Made by a program: the position numbers and the translations under genes
DNA from: Ignatzschineria indica
GTDB taxonomy: Bacteria; Pseudomonadota; Gammaproteobacteria; Cardiobacteriales; Wohlfahrtiimonadaceae
Assembly (NCBI RefSeq): GCF_003121925.1
Contig: NZ_QEWR01000002.1
Coordinates: forward strand, 1,054,001 to 1,118,000
Direction: 5' to 3'
DNA length: 64,000 nt
Notes under the pieces: generated by a model
Database searches by the model: none
What the model was told of the DNA's origin: nothing
Seen by the model: only the letters and a program-made list of their open reading frames with translations
Shown here: piece after piece, positions 8,207 through 16,673 of the stretch
How the letters are laid out: the number at the start of each line of letters is the position of its first letter
Position numbering within the stretch: position 1 is the first letter of the stretch

Positions 8207-8830
8207 ATGACGCAAAATATTCGCTCCTTATTAAGAAAAACCACTTTTAAAACGAGCGCAAATGGTTTAAATCAACTTCCTGATAGCCGTGCTGAGATCG
8301 CTTTCGCTGGTCGCTCAAATGCCGGGAAATCGAGCGCTCTCAATCTGATTACCGGGCAGAAAACATTAGCAAGAACCAGTAAAACCCCTGGGCGAACACA
8401 ACTGATCAACTATTTTGAAGTCTTAGATGATCTCTATCTCGTAGACCTTCCTGGCTATGGTTATGCCAAAGTACCATTACCGATGCGTGAACATTGGCAA
8501 AAGATATTACAAGGCTACTTTGAAGAACGAAAACAGCTCGATGCGCTGATTATGTTGATGGATTCCCGCCATCCACTAACAGAGCTTGATAAACAGATGC
8601 TCCATTGGTGTGAATATCAGGAGTTACCGACCCATATCCTCTTAACTAAAGCAGATAAATTGAGTAAAAATGAGGCGAGTAAAGCGCTTCATCACGTTCG
8701 TAAAGTTGTTGAAAATGAATTTACCATGCCTATTACAGTACAACTCTTCTCCTCAACAAAACCTGAGATAGGACTCAACGAAGCTTTACAATATCTTGGA
8801 GCATGGATCAATCATCATGAAGCAGAGTGA
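8207..8830 (+). CDS. engB: Ribosome biogenesis GTP-binding protein EngB/YsxC
   Basis: 207 aa, the usual length. Essential TRAFAC-class GTPase that helps assemble the large ribosomal subunit. GTP-binding motifs seen: G1 GRSNAGKSS, G2 Thr in KTPGRTQ, G3 DLPGYGYA and G4 TKAD, with SST as a likely G5. The start has a good ribosome site (AGGAAGG, 7 nt before ATG). glk begins inside its last 14 bases in another frame, so the two are translationally coupled. In E. coli the ortholog is yihA. Confidence 0.95.
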   Translation: MTQNIRSLLRKTTFKTSANGLNQLPDSRAEIAFAGRSNAGKSSALNLITGQKTLARTSKTPGRTQLINYFEVLDDLYLVDLPGYGYAKVPLPMREHWQKILQGYFEERKQLDALIMLMDSRHPLTELDKQMLHWCEYQELPTHILLTKADKLSKNEASKALHHVRKVVENEFTMPITVQLFSSTKPEIGLNEALQYLGAWINHHEAE

Positions 8831-9803
8831 TGTTTCAACACTGATTACTGACATGGGCGCAACGTTTACACGTATCGCCTATATCGACTCAGAGGGAGCA
8901 ATCAGCCATATTCGTAAATATCTCTCTTCTGATTTTCCCTCCCCTACTGAACTAATTAAACAATACTTAAGGGATGTAACACCGCCGGCACCCCAGCAAC
9001 TACTGATGGCGATCGCAGCACCGATTCAAGGGGATCAAATCTCTCTGAGTAATAATCATTGGCACTTTAGTCTCAAAGAGATGGCAGATCAACTCTCTCT
9101 AAAAGTGAAGCCTTTCAATGATTTTGCTGCTCTTGCAGCATCACTTGATCATCTTACAGAGAGAGAAGTCGTCAAAATCGATAGCGCACAAGAGTGTGCC
9201 TCACCTTTTAGCAATCACCCTAAAGCAGTAATTGGTTCTGGTACTGGCTTTGGTTCTGCGCTTCTGATCTCTACCGCTACAGGAAGCTTTACCATTGCGG
9301 CAGAAGGAGGGCAAGCGCTCTACCCGCCACAAGATCAAGAAGAGATCGCGATCCTTAAATTGGTAGAGCAGACACTTCATCGCCCTGTTACCATTGAAGA
9401 TCTTCTAGGATGTCAAAGAGGTATCCCTCGCCTTATTATGGCGATGGCAAAAATTTATGGACAAACGCCGGTCGACTTCTCATCTGCTAAAGGCTTACTA
9501 GCAGCCGCTTTAGAGGAAAAGATGCCCTTTGCAATTGCGGTCCTCTCCCGTTATTGCGCTATGTTAGGAAATGTTGCAGCCAATACACTTCTGACAAGTG
9601 GTGCATTAGGAGGGGTCTATATTGCCGGCGGCTTTGCGCCTCGCTTTGAGTCCTTCCTTCTCGATTCCCCTTTTAGAGAGGCGTTTTGTAACAGAAGTCA
9701 TATTGATGAGATCTTGACACAAGTCCCTACCTATCTCATCAAACACCCTTATGCTACTTTGATCGGATTAAAACAGATCCTATCTAACCATTATCAATCG
9801 TGA
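8817..9803 (+). CDS. glk: Glucokinase-family sugar kinase with altered active-site residues
   Basis: 328 aa from the ATG at 8817, which overlaps the end of engB by 14 bp; an upstream in-frame TTG (8796) gives a poorer N-terminus. The E. coli-type Glk fold is clear: FNDFAA with the catalytic Asp, GSGTGFGSA, AAEGG, TIEDLLGCQRG, and a C-terminal GGVYIAGGFAPRF. Three conserved points differ: the phosphate-binding DVGGTN is DMGATF, the glucose-contacting EGGH is EGGQ, and GAGTGLG is GSGTGFG. It may phosphorylate glucose or another hexose/amino sugar. A HexR-like regulator follows after 7 bp, which supports a role in sugar metabolism. Weak own ribosome site fits coupling to engB. Confidence 0.85.
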   Translation: MKQSDVSTLITDMGATFTRIAYIDSEGAISHIRKYLSSDFPSPTELIKQYLRDVTPPAPQQLLMAIAAPIQGDQISLSNNHWHFSLKEMADQLSLKVKPFNDFAALAASLDHLTEREVVKIDSAQECASPFSNHPKAVIGSGTGFGSALLISTATGSFTIAAEGGQALYPPQDQEEIAILKLVEQTLHRPVTIEDLLGCQRGIPRLIMAMAKIYGQTPVDFSSAKGLLAAALEEKMPFAIAVLSRYCAMLGNVAANTLLTSGALGGVYIAGGFAPRFESFLLDSPFREAFCNRSHIDEILTQVPTYLIKHPYATLIGLKQILSNHYQS

Positions 9804-9810
9804 GGAGCTC

Positions 9811-10647
9811 ATGTTATCTCATATCCAAAATAACTATCATCATCTTCGGAAATCTGAAGCAAAAGTTGCTGATTGGGTCTTAGCTCATCCTAATGAAGCG
9901 GTTGACCTCTCAATCAGTGCATTAGCAGAGAAAGCAGGGGTATCTGAACCCACCATTATGCGTTTCTGTCATGCTTTAAACTATGAAGGCTTTCATACCT
10001 TTAAACAGCTTCTTGCTAAGAGCTTACGCTCCGGTGTTCCCTTTGTGCATGGAAGTATCTCCCCCCATGATTCTACCGCAAGCATTATTATCAAATTGAT
10101 CGATCAATCAAGTGCCGCACTTCTCAATATGAAAAACTTTCTCAAAGAGGAGGATCTCGATCAAGCGATCGGACTACTTGAGCAGGCTAATCAGGTCATG
10201 TGTATTGGTCACGGTGTCTCTGGCGTTGTGGCTAATGATATTCAACAGAAGCTATTACGAGTCGGAATCCCCGTCTCTGCCTATACAGATCACCATGTTC
10301 ATAGCTTAGCGGCAAGCCTTTTAACACCTAAAGATGTCTTGATCGCCGTCTCCCATACCGGAAAGAGTCAAGATGTTATCGACTCTGCTGATCTTGCTCT
10401 CTCAAATGGTGCGAAAGTGATCGCCTTTGCTCCTAAAAATTCCCCCTTAAGCTACCATGCTACCGTTGTTTTAGAGTCTGGAACAAAAGAGGATACTTCA
10501 GAATATATGCCGATGATCTCTCGTCTTGCTGATCTTGCTATTGTCGATATCCTTCTAGTGACTTTAGCCCTTAAAAAGGGGCCTGAGTTTAGAATCGCTA
10601 TGGAGAACTCACTCAAAATTATCGACTCAAAGCGGACAAAAGAGTAG
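9811..10647 (+). CDS. hexR: HexR-like RpiR-family transcriptional regulator
   Basis: 278 aa. N-terminal RpiR helix-turn-helix (residues 1-75, KSEAKVADWVL...AGVSEPTIMRFCHAL) and C-terminal SIS sugar-phosphate-binding domain (about 115-255; SHTGKSQDVIDSADLA). Like E. coli HexR it carries EDTSEYMPMISRLADLAIVDIL near the end, which separates it from other RpiR proteins. HexR in Proteobacteria represses glucose/Entner-Doudoroff genes and is released by 2-keto-3-deoxy-6-phosphogluconate. Start has GAGGAG 5 nt before ATG. It forms a probable operon with engB and glk; autoregulation is likely but no operator was identified. Confidence 0.85.
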   Translation: MLSHIQNNYHHLRKSEAKVADWVLAHPNEAVDLSISALAEKAGVSEPTIMRFCHALNYEGFHTFKQLLAKSLRSGVPFVHGSISPHDSTASIIIKLIDQSSAALLNMKNFLKEEDLDQAIGLLEQANQVMCIGHGVSGVVANDIQQKLLRVGIPVSAYTDHHVHSLAASLLTPKDVLIAVSHTGKSQDVIDSADLALSNGAKVIAFAPKNSPLSYHATVVLESGTKEDTSEYMPMISRLADLAIVDILLVTLALKKGPEFRIAMENSLKIIDSKRTKE

Positions 10648-10711
10648 TTTTTAGAGCATCTGTTACACATCAACCTACAAAATCTTAGAGATTACAAGAT
10701 TACGAAACTTT

Positions 10712-11554
10712 ATGAAATCACATTGTCACAGTAGCGTTAGAGTAGAGAGCGCGCAAGAAGAGCAACCTGCCTCATATCGCTATGCACTTCTCATTGAGTA
10801 TGATGGAACTGAATTTAAAGGCTGGCAAAAGCAGCTCAATCCTCCTGTCCGCTCAGTAGAAGCGGTATTGGAAAAAGCAGTCAGTTTTGTGGCAAATGAA
10901 GAGATTAAACTAGTCTGTGCCGGACGAACAGATGCAGGCGTGCATGGGATCAATCAGATTGCTCATTTTGATAGCAACGCTATTCGTGAAAAACGTGCGT
11001 GGATGTTGGGTATCAACTCTAATCTTCCCCCCGATTGTGCGGTAAGAGATATCACGGAAGTCTCTTCCCAATTTCATGCTCGATTTAGCGCCGTTAGCCG
11101 TACCTATCGCTACTTTATCTACAATCATCCCTATCGAAGCCCTCTGCTAAGAACTCAAAGTCTCTGGTGTTACCATCCGCTCGATATCATCAAGATGGAA
11201 CGCGCAGCACAAGCTCTTATTGGGGAGCATGACTTCTCTGCCTTTCGCTCATCAGAGTGTCAAGCAACAACACCCTTTCGTAATCTACATCATATTACCT
11301 TTACACAGAAAGGCCCTCTGCTTGAGATCGAACTTAAAGCGAATGCATTTCTCCACAATATGGTGAGAAATATTGTAGGCACCCTGCTCGAAGTGGGCTT
11401 AGGTAAAGAGGAGGTAATCTATCCTCAAAGGGTATTAGAGAGTCTCGACAGAACTCAAGGCGGCATCACCGTCCCCCCTCAAGGATTACATCTCTATCAT
11501 GTGGAATATCCTGAAGCGATCAATCCTCAATTAATGCTCACCATAAGAGAGTAG
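10712..11554 (+). CDS. truA: tRNA pseudouridine(38-40) synthase
   Basis: 280 aa. Converts U38-40 of many tRNA anticodon stems to pseudouridine. Catalytic Asp lies in CAGRTDAGVHG (about residue 72); FKGWQ, FHARFSAVSRTYRY and NAFLHNMVRNIVG are further TruA signatures. The first 20 residues (to EEQPAS) precede the conserved YALLIEYDGTEFKGWQ and are not conserved, and the ATG at 10712 lacks an evident ribosome site; no better in-frame ATG exists before the domain. It stands 64 bp after hexR. Confidence 0.93.
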   Translation: MKSHCHSSVRVESAQEEQPASYRYALLIEYDGTEFKGWQKQLNPPVRSVEAVLEKAVSFVANEEIKLVCAGRTDAGVHGINQIAHFDSNAIREKRAWMLGINSNLPPDCAVRDITEVSSQFHARFSAVSRTYRYFIYNHPYRSPLLRTQSLWCYHPLDIIKMERAAQALIGEHDFSAFRSSECQATTPFRNLHHITFTQKGPLLEIELKANAFLHNMVRNIVGTLLEVGLGKEEVIYPQRVLESLDRTQGGITVPPQGLHLYHVEYPEAINPQLMLTIRE

Positions 11555-11769
11555 AAAATTCAGTCTGAGTTGAGGATGATCTTCTCAATATCGAGATATG
11601 ACTAGCGCAATTTTAGTCGCATAATTAGCCACACCATTTAAGATACGCTATTTAAGAATGAAAATAGAGTATCATTGAAAGACGTTATTAATAAAAGACC
11701 TTATTAAAGCAATAGAGAGATCTTCTCTGATCCCAATTGCTGATTCTAATTTGCAATAAAGGAATTAAA

Positions 11770-12777
11770 ATGAAACAGAAGACAGTTTTAACAGGAATTA
11801 GTACAACAGGAACCCCCCATTTGGGAAATTATGCCGGCGCAATTCGCCCTGCAATTGAGTTGAGTAAAACTCATGACAGTGCTTACTTCTTCCTAGCTGA
11901 CCTTCACTCTTTAATCAAATGCCAAGATCCCGAATTGGTCAATCAATCTCGCCTTGAGATTGCCGCTACCTGGATGGCCCTTGGACTAGATACCGATAAA
12001 GCGATTTTTTATCGCCAATCAGATATTGAAGAGATTCCGCAAATTACCTGGCTTCTTAACTGTGTTACGGCAAAAGGGACAATGAATCGTGCTCATGCCT
12101 ATAAAGCAGCGGTTGATGATAACATCGCACAGGAGAATGATCCTGATCGTGGAGTTACCATGGGGCTCTTCTCCTACCCTGTTCTAATGGCTGCCGATAT
12201 CTTAACATTTAATGCAGACCTCGTTCCTGTCGGTAGCGATCAGCGTCAACATGTTGAGATTGCTCGTGAAATTGCACAGCGCTTCAACCATATCTACCAA
12301 TCTGAGTTCTTTGTTATGCCACAAGAAGTGATCGATGATGAAACTGCGATTTTACCCGGTCTTGATGGTCGCAAGATGAGTAAATCCTACAACAATACAA
12401 TCCCTCTCTTCTTACCTGAGAAGAAGCTACAAAAATCGATCAATCGTATTGTGACAAACTCTCTAGAACCTGGTGAGCCCAAAGATCCTGATAGTGCGCA
12501 TCTATACGATATCTACAAAGCCTTTGGTAGCGCTGAAGAGACTGCGGCTTTCCGTGCAGCTCTCATTGATGGGATGGGTTGGGGAGATGCGAAAAAAGCG
12601 CTCTTTAATCTCATCAATGATCAGATCAAAGAAGCAAGAGAACGTTACTATGAGCTGATGGCAAATCCTCGTATTATTGAAGAGACTCTACAAAAAGGGG
12701 CCGAAAAAGCACGTATCCCGGCAAGAGAGATGTTACTAAAATTAAAAGATGCTGTTGGTCTGAGAAATTTTATCTAA
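11770..12777 (+). CDS. trpS: Tryptophanyl-tRNA synthetase
   Basis: 335 aa from the ATG at 11770; this start is chosen because AAAGGA precedes it and the product begins MKQKTVLTGISTTG as in the family, whereas the upstream in-frame TTG (11737) adds an unrelated tail. Class Ic synthetase charging tRNA-Trp. The HIGH-type motif is TPHLGNY, the KMSKS motif is GRKMSKSYNN, and GSDQRQHVEIAREIA binds tryptophan. Length equals E. coli TrpS (334). No leader peptide or T-box was seen upstream. Confidence 0.96.
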   Translation: MKQKTVLTGISTTGTPHLGNYAGAIRPAIELSKTHDSAYFFLADLHSLIKCQDPELVNQSRLEIAATWMALGLDTDKAIFYRQSDIEEIPQITWLLNCVTAKGTMNRAHAYKAAVDDNIAQENDPDRGVTMGLFSYPVLMAADILTFNADLVPVGSDQRQHVEIAREIAQRFNHIYQSEFFVMPQEVIDDETAILPGLDGRKMSKSYNNTIPLFLPEKKLQKSINRIVTNSLEPGEPKDPDSAHLYDIYKAFGSAEETAAFRAALIDGMGWGDAKKALFNLINDQIKEARERYYELMANPRIIEETLQKGAEKARIPAREMLLKLKDAVGLRNFI

Positions 12778-12799
12778 CCCTTTCGGCAGAAATAATGTA

Positions 12800-12829
12800 A
12801 GGAGTAGCTCATCACTACTCCTGATTTTT
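12800..12829 (+). terminator. Intrinsic terminator of trpS
   Basis: Stem AGGAGTAG (12800-12807) with CTACTCCT (12815-12822), 7-nt loop, then GATTTTT. Confidence 0.85.
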
Positions 12830-12889
12830 CACGATAGGTAATAAAATATTTAGCAACAATAAAAGAGAGATAAAGGATGCTCAATAGAT

Positions 12890-13672
12890 ATGAGTGAACA
12901 TGACAATATTGCGATCTTTAAAGGAGAACAACTCAATCCTCCGGTAGATCTCTTTATCCCCCCAGATGCTTTTGAAATTTGGCTCGATCAATTTGAGGGT
13001 CCGCTCGATCTACTGCTCCATATTATCCGAAAAAACAACTTCGATATCCTCGATATACCTATTAGCGATATTACAACGCAATATATGTCCTATATCGATT
13101 ATCTAGAAGAGGAACGCTTTGAACTTGCATCTGAATATCTTGTTATGGCTGCCTGGTTGGCGGAGATTAAATCTCGCATTCTACTTCCAACACCTGAAGT
13201 AGATGAGAGCGAAGAAGAGATCGATCCACGTCAAGAACTTATTCGTCGTCTACAGATCTATGCGCAATATAAAGAGGTCGCAATCCAACTTTCAGAGCGA
13301 GAGATCTTCTACCGAGATATTTTTCCTATCTCCCCAGATACCCCTAATATTGTTGTGGAAACACCAGAACCCACAATTGAACTCTCGCAACTTCTTAAAG
13401 CATTAGAAAAAATTATTGCAAGGGCTAATCTTCACCAAAAGCATCAGATTAAATCGGAAAAGATCTCTATTAATGATCGTATTGATCAGATTATTACCCG
13501 TCTAACGCCGGAAAAACCGATTGCATTTACGGAACTCATCGATCCTGCTGAAGGTCGCTATGGCATTACAATCTCTTTTCTCTCACTCCTTGAGTTAGCG
13601 CGAAAACAGCAGATTCTTCTCACTCAAGAAGAGGCTTATAGCGATATCTTAATCGCCCTCGCTACGGAGTAG
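12890..13672 (+). CDS. scpA: Segregation and condensation protein A
   Basis: 260 aa kleisin of the Smc-ScpAB (or MksB-like) condensin. Seen: the N-terminal kleisin motif FEGPLDLLLHIIRKNNFDILDIPI, then YLVMAAWLAEIKSRILLP, and a C-terminal winged-helix region (about 185-255, ending VTL-like ITISFLSLLELARKQQI). An N-terminal 30 residues are extra. scpB, normally the next gene, is not adjacent; comEA follows after 89 bp. The ribosome site (AAAGGAT) is about 12 nt from ATG. Confidence 0.92.
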   Translation: MSEHDNIAIFKGEQLNPPVDLFIPPDAFEIWLDQFEGPLDLLLHIIRKNNFDILDIPISDITTQYMSYIDYLEEERFELASEYLVMAAWLAEIKSRILLPTPEVDESEEEIDPRQELIRRLQIYAQYKEVAIQLSEREIFYRDIFPISPDTPNIVVETPEPTIELSQLLKALEKIIARANLHQKHQIKSEKISINDRIDQIITRLTPEKPIAFTELIDPAEGRYGITISFLSLLELARKQQILLTQEEAYSDILIALATE

Positions 13673-13761
13673 TTTCCCATCTATTCAAAGAGTTACCTAC
13701 AGTTAAAACTGCTTATTTTTAGAAGGTTTATCTTCCTAACCATTTGAAATAAGGAGTTTTT

Positions 13762-14175
13762 ATGATAAATAAGGTAACCTCAATTTATAAACGAGTAGTG
13801 TTCTCTATTTCATTACTCATATCAGCACTTCTCCTATCGCTTGCCCATTCAGCGCCTATCAATATCAATAGCGCTGATGTCGATACCATTATGGAGAACT
13901 TAACGAATGTAGGGCCCGTTAAGGCAACCGCGATTGTTGAATATCGTGAGCAAAATGGTCCCTTTAAACGTGTGGAAGATCTTCTTGCTGTCAAAGGCAT
14001 TGGCGAAAAAACATTAGAAGCCAATCGCGATAATATCATTATTGATGAGATGATGACTGATGTCACACCTGTCACCGAAAATACAATGAGCGGCGATACA
14101 GTGTCTGAAGGTACAGTAACTTCAGATAATAGAGAATCGAATAACCCGCAACAAAATTCTACTACTGAGAAGTAG
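13762..14175 (+). CDS. comEA: ComEA-like helix-hairpin-helix DNA-binding protein
   Basis: 137 aa, periplasmic. Signal peptide residues 1-30 (ISLLISALLLSLAHSA), then the ComEA domain: ININSADVDTI, the first hairpin NVGPVKATAIVEYRE and the second VKGIGEKTLEANRDNI. Proteins of this kind bind incoming duplex DNA during natural transformation by a type IV pilus machine; short secreted forms occur widely in Gammaproteobacteria. After residue 95 comes a low-complexity Thr/Ser/Asn/Glu tail. The ribosome site AAGGAG is well placed. pilF and a FimT-like pseudopilin elsewhere in the window fit the same machinery. No other com gene is adjacent. Confidence 0.85.
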   Translation: MINKVTSIYKRVVFSISLLISALLLSLAHSAPININSADVDTIMENLTNVGPVKATAIVEYREQNGPFKRVEDLLAVKGIGEKTLEANRDNIIIDEMMTDVTPVTENTMSGDTVSEGTVTSDNRESNNPQQNSTTEK

Positions 14176-14253
14176 AAGATCAGAGGAGACAAGGGAGAGA
14201 TATCTCCTCGCTCATAACTCTCAACGCTCTCCCTAACTCAACTATCTCCTCCC

Positions 14254-14298
14254 GAGCAGCCGCTATATTAAATATAGTTGTAATATAGCGAGCTGCTC
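14254..14298. other. Long near-perfect hairpin between comEA and the pseudopilin gene
   Basis: GAGCAGC plus CGCTATATT (14254-14269) pairs with AATATAGCG (14282-14290) and GCTGCTC (14292-14298): 16 bp with one bulged A at 14291 and a 12-nt loop. ATCTTTTC follows, so on the plus strand it may terminate comEA. A weaker hairpin (GAGGAGA 14183-14189 with TCTCCTC 14203-14209) lies nearer the stop codon. Confidence 0.65.
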
Positions 14299-14384
14299 AT
14301 CTTTTCTATCGATCAAACGTTTCTATAGACAAAGTTTTCCCGTAATACTTTTCCGTAACGCTTCACCAAGATATCGAGTCTGTT

Positions 14385-14969
14385 ATGAATGGCAAAAGCC
14401 CATCCTTCAACATAACCGATGAGTCCGGCGCCACACTTATCGAGCTCCTATTTACTCTTCTTCTCATCGCTCTGACCTTCTTCTCCCTCTTCCCACTCTA
14501 CCGCTCCCTTGAGGAATCACTAACTTTAGAAATTGCAAAGTTCCACCTGAAACAAGATCTGCAGATGGCTAAAAATTTAGCCTCTTTAGAAGAGCGATCT
14601 ATTACACTCTGTGGAAGTCGTGATGGATACCAATGTCTAGATGAAGAGGAGAGAAGCTGGCCGGGATGGTTGCTCTTCTACGATGACATGCAACAATTTA
14701 CTCCATCTGAAGAATCGATATTGCACTACTATCCTCTCTTCGAGAAGAGCAATCAGAAATTGATCTTAACAACAACGGCAAATATCGGCGGTGGACTCAA
14801 TATTAGTGCTCGAAGAGAGTATGCCTATGGGATGGCACGCTCTATCGCTAATGGCAGAATCAATATCTGCCGGCAAGGAGATCATAACGCCTCTTCCGAT
14901 TCTTACCCCTCTTTTATCATTAATGTCTATGGCTATTTTCGCCTCACAGCAGAAAAGGGTAGCTGTTAA
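14385..14969 (+). CDS. FimT/GspH-family type IV pseudopilin
   Basis: 194 aa. A prepilin leader is visible: basic start, then ESG followed by ATLIELLFTLLLIALTFF; cleavage after Gly leaves Ala at +1 rather than the usual Phe, with the conserved Glu at +5 (in IELL). The globular part shows ITLCGSRDGYQC and WPGWLLFYDD, matching the C-S-dG--C...W--G#-#F-D pattern of FimT/GspH minor pilins. It would need PilD for processing, and probably primes a type IV pilus or binds DNA during uptake as FimT does in some species. It stands alone: no fimU, pilV-X or pilY1 next to it. Confidence 0.8.
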   Translation: MNGKSPSFNITDESGATLIELLFTLLLIALTFFSLFPLYRSLEESLTLEIAKFHLKQDLQMAKNLASLEERSITLCGSRDGYQCLDEEERSWPGWLLFYDDMQQFTPSEESILHYYPLFEKSNQKLILTTTANIGGGLNISARREYAYGMARSIANGRINICRQGDHNASSDSYPSFIINVYGYFRLTAEKGSC

Positions 14970-14980
14970 AAGCTACCCTT
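14955..14980 (+). terminator. Intrinsic terminator overlapping the pseudopilin stop codon
   Basis: Stem AAGGGTAGCT (14955-14964) with AGCTACCCTT (14971-14980), 6-nt loop containing the TAA stop, followed by CTCTTTT. Confidence 0.8.
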
Positions 14981-15032
14981 CTCTTTTATCATCTTCATGA
15001 TCTTATCATCATTTTATCTAATGATGCAGATA

Positions 15033-16091
15033 CTACTTCTTCTCCGCCATCTTGCGTAACTTGAAAGGTGCATAGATTAAGATCGCAATTAAGAAGAGTC
15101 CTAAATAGCCAATTAATGGGTAGAAGTAAGCAATAAGATCGGTAAAACCAACAAAGCTAGCCACATATCCAACGGCACCTGTGATGATCGCAAAGATATA
15201 AGATTTTTTAGTCTGCATCGTCGTAAAACGCGCCACAAAAGCGTAGTACATTGCAACGCCGGTGTTGTAGATCATCCCAAAAAGAACAACCGCCATAAAC
15301 CCACCTAATACAGGAGAGATATCTTGGATGATTTTCAATAATGGTAATGGGTAATTTCCAACAATATCGACTTTTAAGAAGATCGCTAAATGAGCTAAGA
15401 GAATTAAGAGCCCGACACCAATTCCGCCTAAAAAACCGCCCCATGTTGCAATCTTAACATTCGGCTCACTTCCGCCCATAACGAGCGCCATTCCAGCACC
15501 TACCGCAATATTAAATGAGACATAGTTGACGGCTGAAACAAACCAGTTAGGCAGAGAGGTCTCGATACTCGTTGCAATGGGCTCTAAAACATCCAAATCT
15601 TGACTATAGGTAAAAAGGCTATAAGTGCAAATAACCACTAAAGCTACGATTAAGAAGGGGGTAATACTACCAATAAGAGAGATAACACGATGGATCGGCA
15701 TCAATACCGTCGCAACAATCAAAACAGTCATCACTAAACTACCAATAAAGGGAGAAAGCCCCAGAAATTGAGTTCCTAAGCTTCCTGCGCCGGCAACCAT
15801 TACAACACCGACACCAAAAAGCGTTAAAACTAAAATGGCATCGACCACAACGCCTAATGTTTTTCCACTTAAAGAGTAGATCGCCTCGCTATGGGAGTGG
15901 ACTTTCATGATACTCCCAATACGGGTCAACATCATTCCCATATAAGCAAAGAGGACAGTGGCAACAAAAGCACCGACGATCCCCATATAACCGAAACTTG
16001 TAAAATATTGTAGAATCTCTTGCCCTGACGCAAATCCCGCCCCGACAATAATTCCTACGAATGCACTAGCAATACGCAGTACCTGAAACAT
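15033..16091 (-). CDS. YkvI-family membrane transporter (APC superfamily-like)
   Basis: 352 aa, about ten hydrophobic segments filling almost the whole length, so an inner-membrane transporter. The N-terminus IASAFVGIIVGAGFASGQEILQYF is the hallmark of the YkvI/COG3949 group, related to the amino-acid/LeuT-type transporters, where the G-x-G-F-A-S-G-x-E unwound helix would carry the ion and substrate site. Conserved later motifs include VNYVSFNIAVGAGMALVMGG and MIYNTGVAMYYAFVARF. Substrate is not known; branched-chain amino-acid transport is a guess only. Strong ribosome site GGAGGAG directly before ATG. Transcribed alone. Confidence 0.75.
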   Translation of the reverse strand: MFQVLRIASAFVGIIVGAGFASGQEILQYFTSFGYMGIVGAFVATVLFAYMGMMLTRIGSIMKVHSHSEAIYSLSGKTLGVVVDAILVLTLFGVGVVMVAGAGSLGTQFLGLSPFIGSLVMTVLIVATVLMPIHRVISLIGSITPFLIVALVVICTYSLFTYSQDLDVLEPIATSIETSLPNWFVSAVNYVSFNIAVGAGMALVMGGSEPNVKIATWGGFLGGIGVGLLILLAHLAIFLKVDIVGNYPLPLLKIIQDISPVLGGFMAVVLFGMIYNTGVAMYYAFVARFTTMQTKKSYIFAIITGAVGYVASFVGFTDLIAYFYPLIGYLGLFLIAILIYAPFKLRKMAEKK

Positions 16092-16673
16092 AACTCCTCC
16101 TCATGTAATGGTTCTGTTTTCGTTCTATTTTATCGCTTATCTTTTATAAAACTTTCGGGTTGTGGTTCAACCTCTTCTTCAGATCGATAAGAATTCATAG
16201 TAATTCGGTGATGATCCTTTTAAAACCACCATCGAAACAATCGATCTCTTTTTATATTTTCTATTTTCTATTTTATATTTTGTACTTTCTATACTATTTT
16301 CACTGCTATCACTGAATCACGCCGGGGATCACCCATAAAAGAGCGCCTCAATCAATAAGGCGCTTCCCTCAGTAACAGTTTCAACATATAACACGTTGCA
16401 TGCTAAATCTATTTATTGATAAACAAATAGACAAATCAAAATTTTTTAAGTTTTCTCTTAACTGGTTATTTAATCGATATGAGATAATTTATCTTCTTGA
16501 TCCTTAATGTAAATATAACAAAAAACAATAAAAATAAGGATAAAACAATATCAAAATATTATATCTAAACATTGTAAGAGAAATAATTAATCAGCAATAA
16601 TAGTCAAGAAAAAAGTATCAAGAAATATCTTTAAAAAAGAGTATTCCGAGAGAATAGCAATAATAGCAAGAAC
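16092..16673. other. 580-bp AT-rich gap
   Basis: Lies between the 3' end of the PerM-type gene and the 5' end of the YkvI-type gene, both minus strand. Apart from the terminator at 16342-16364 and the promoter region of the YkvI gene, it holds a very AT-rich stretch (about 16390-16670) with poly-A/T runs. No gene was seen. Confidence 0.5.
16342..16364 (-). terminator. Intrinsic terminator (minus strand)
   Basis: Stem AGCGCCT (16342-16348) with AGGCGCT (16358-16364), 9-nt loop; on the minus strand CTTTTAT follows. It would end the transcript of the PerM-type gene about 300 nt after its stop codon. Confidence 0.65.

Noticed and set aside
16390-16670. AT-rich stretch as a possible replication origin or foreign island
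   Set aside because: No DnaA-box cluster, no dnaA or gyrB neighbour and no mobile gene; it looks like ordinary untranslated gap.
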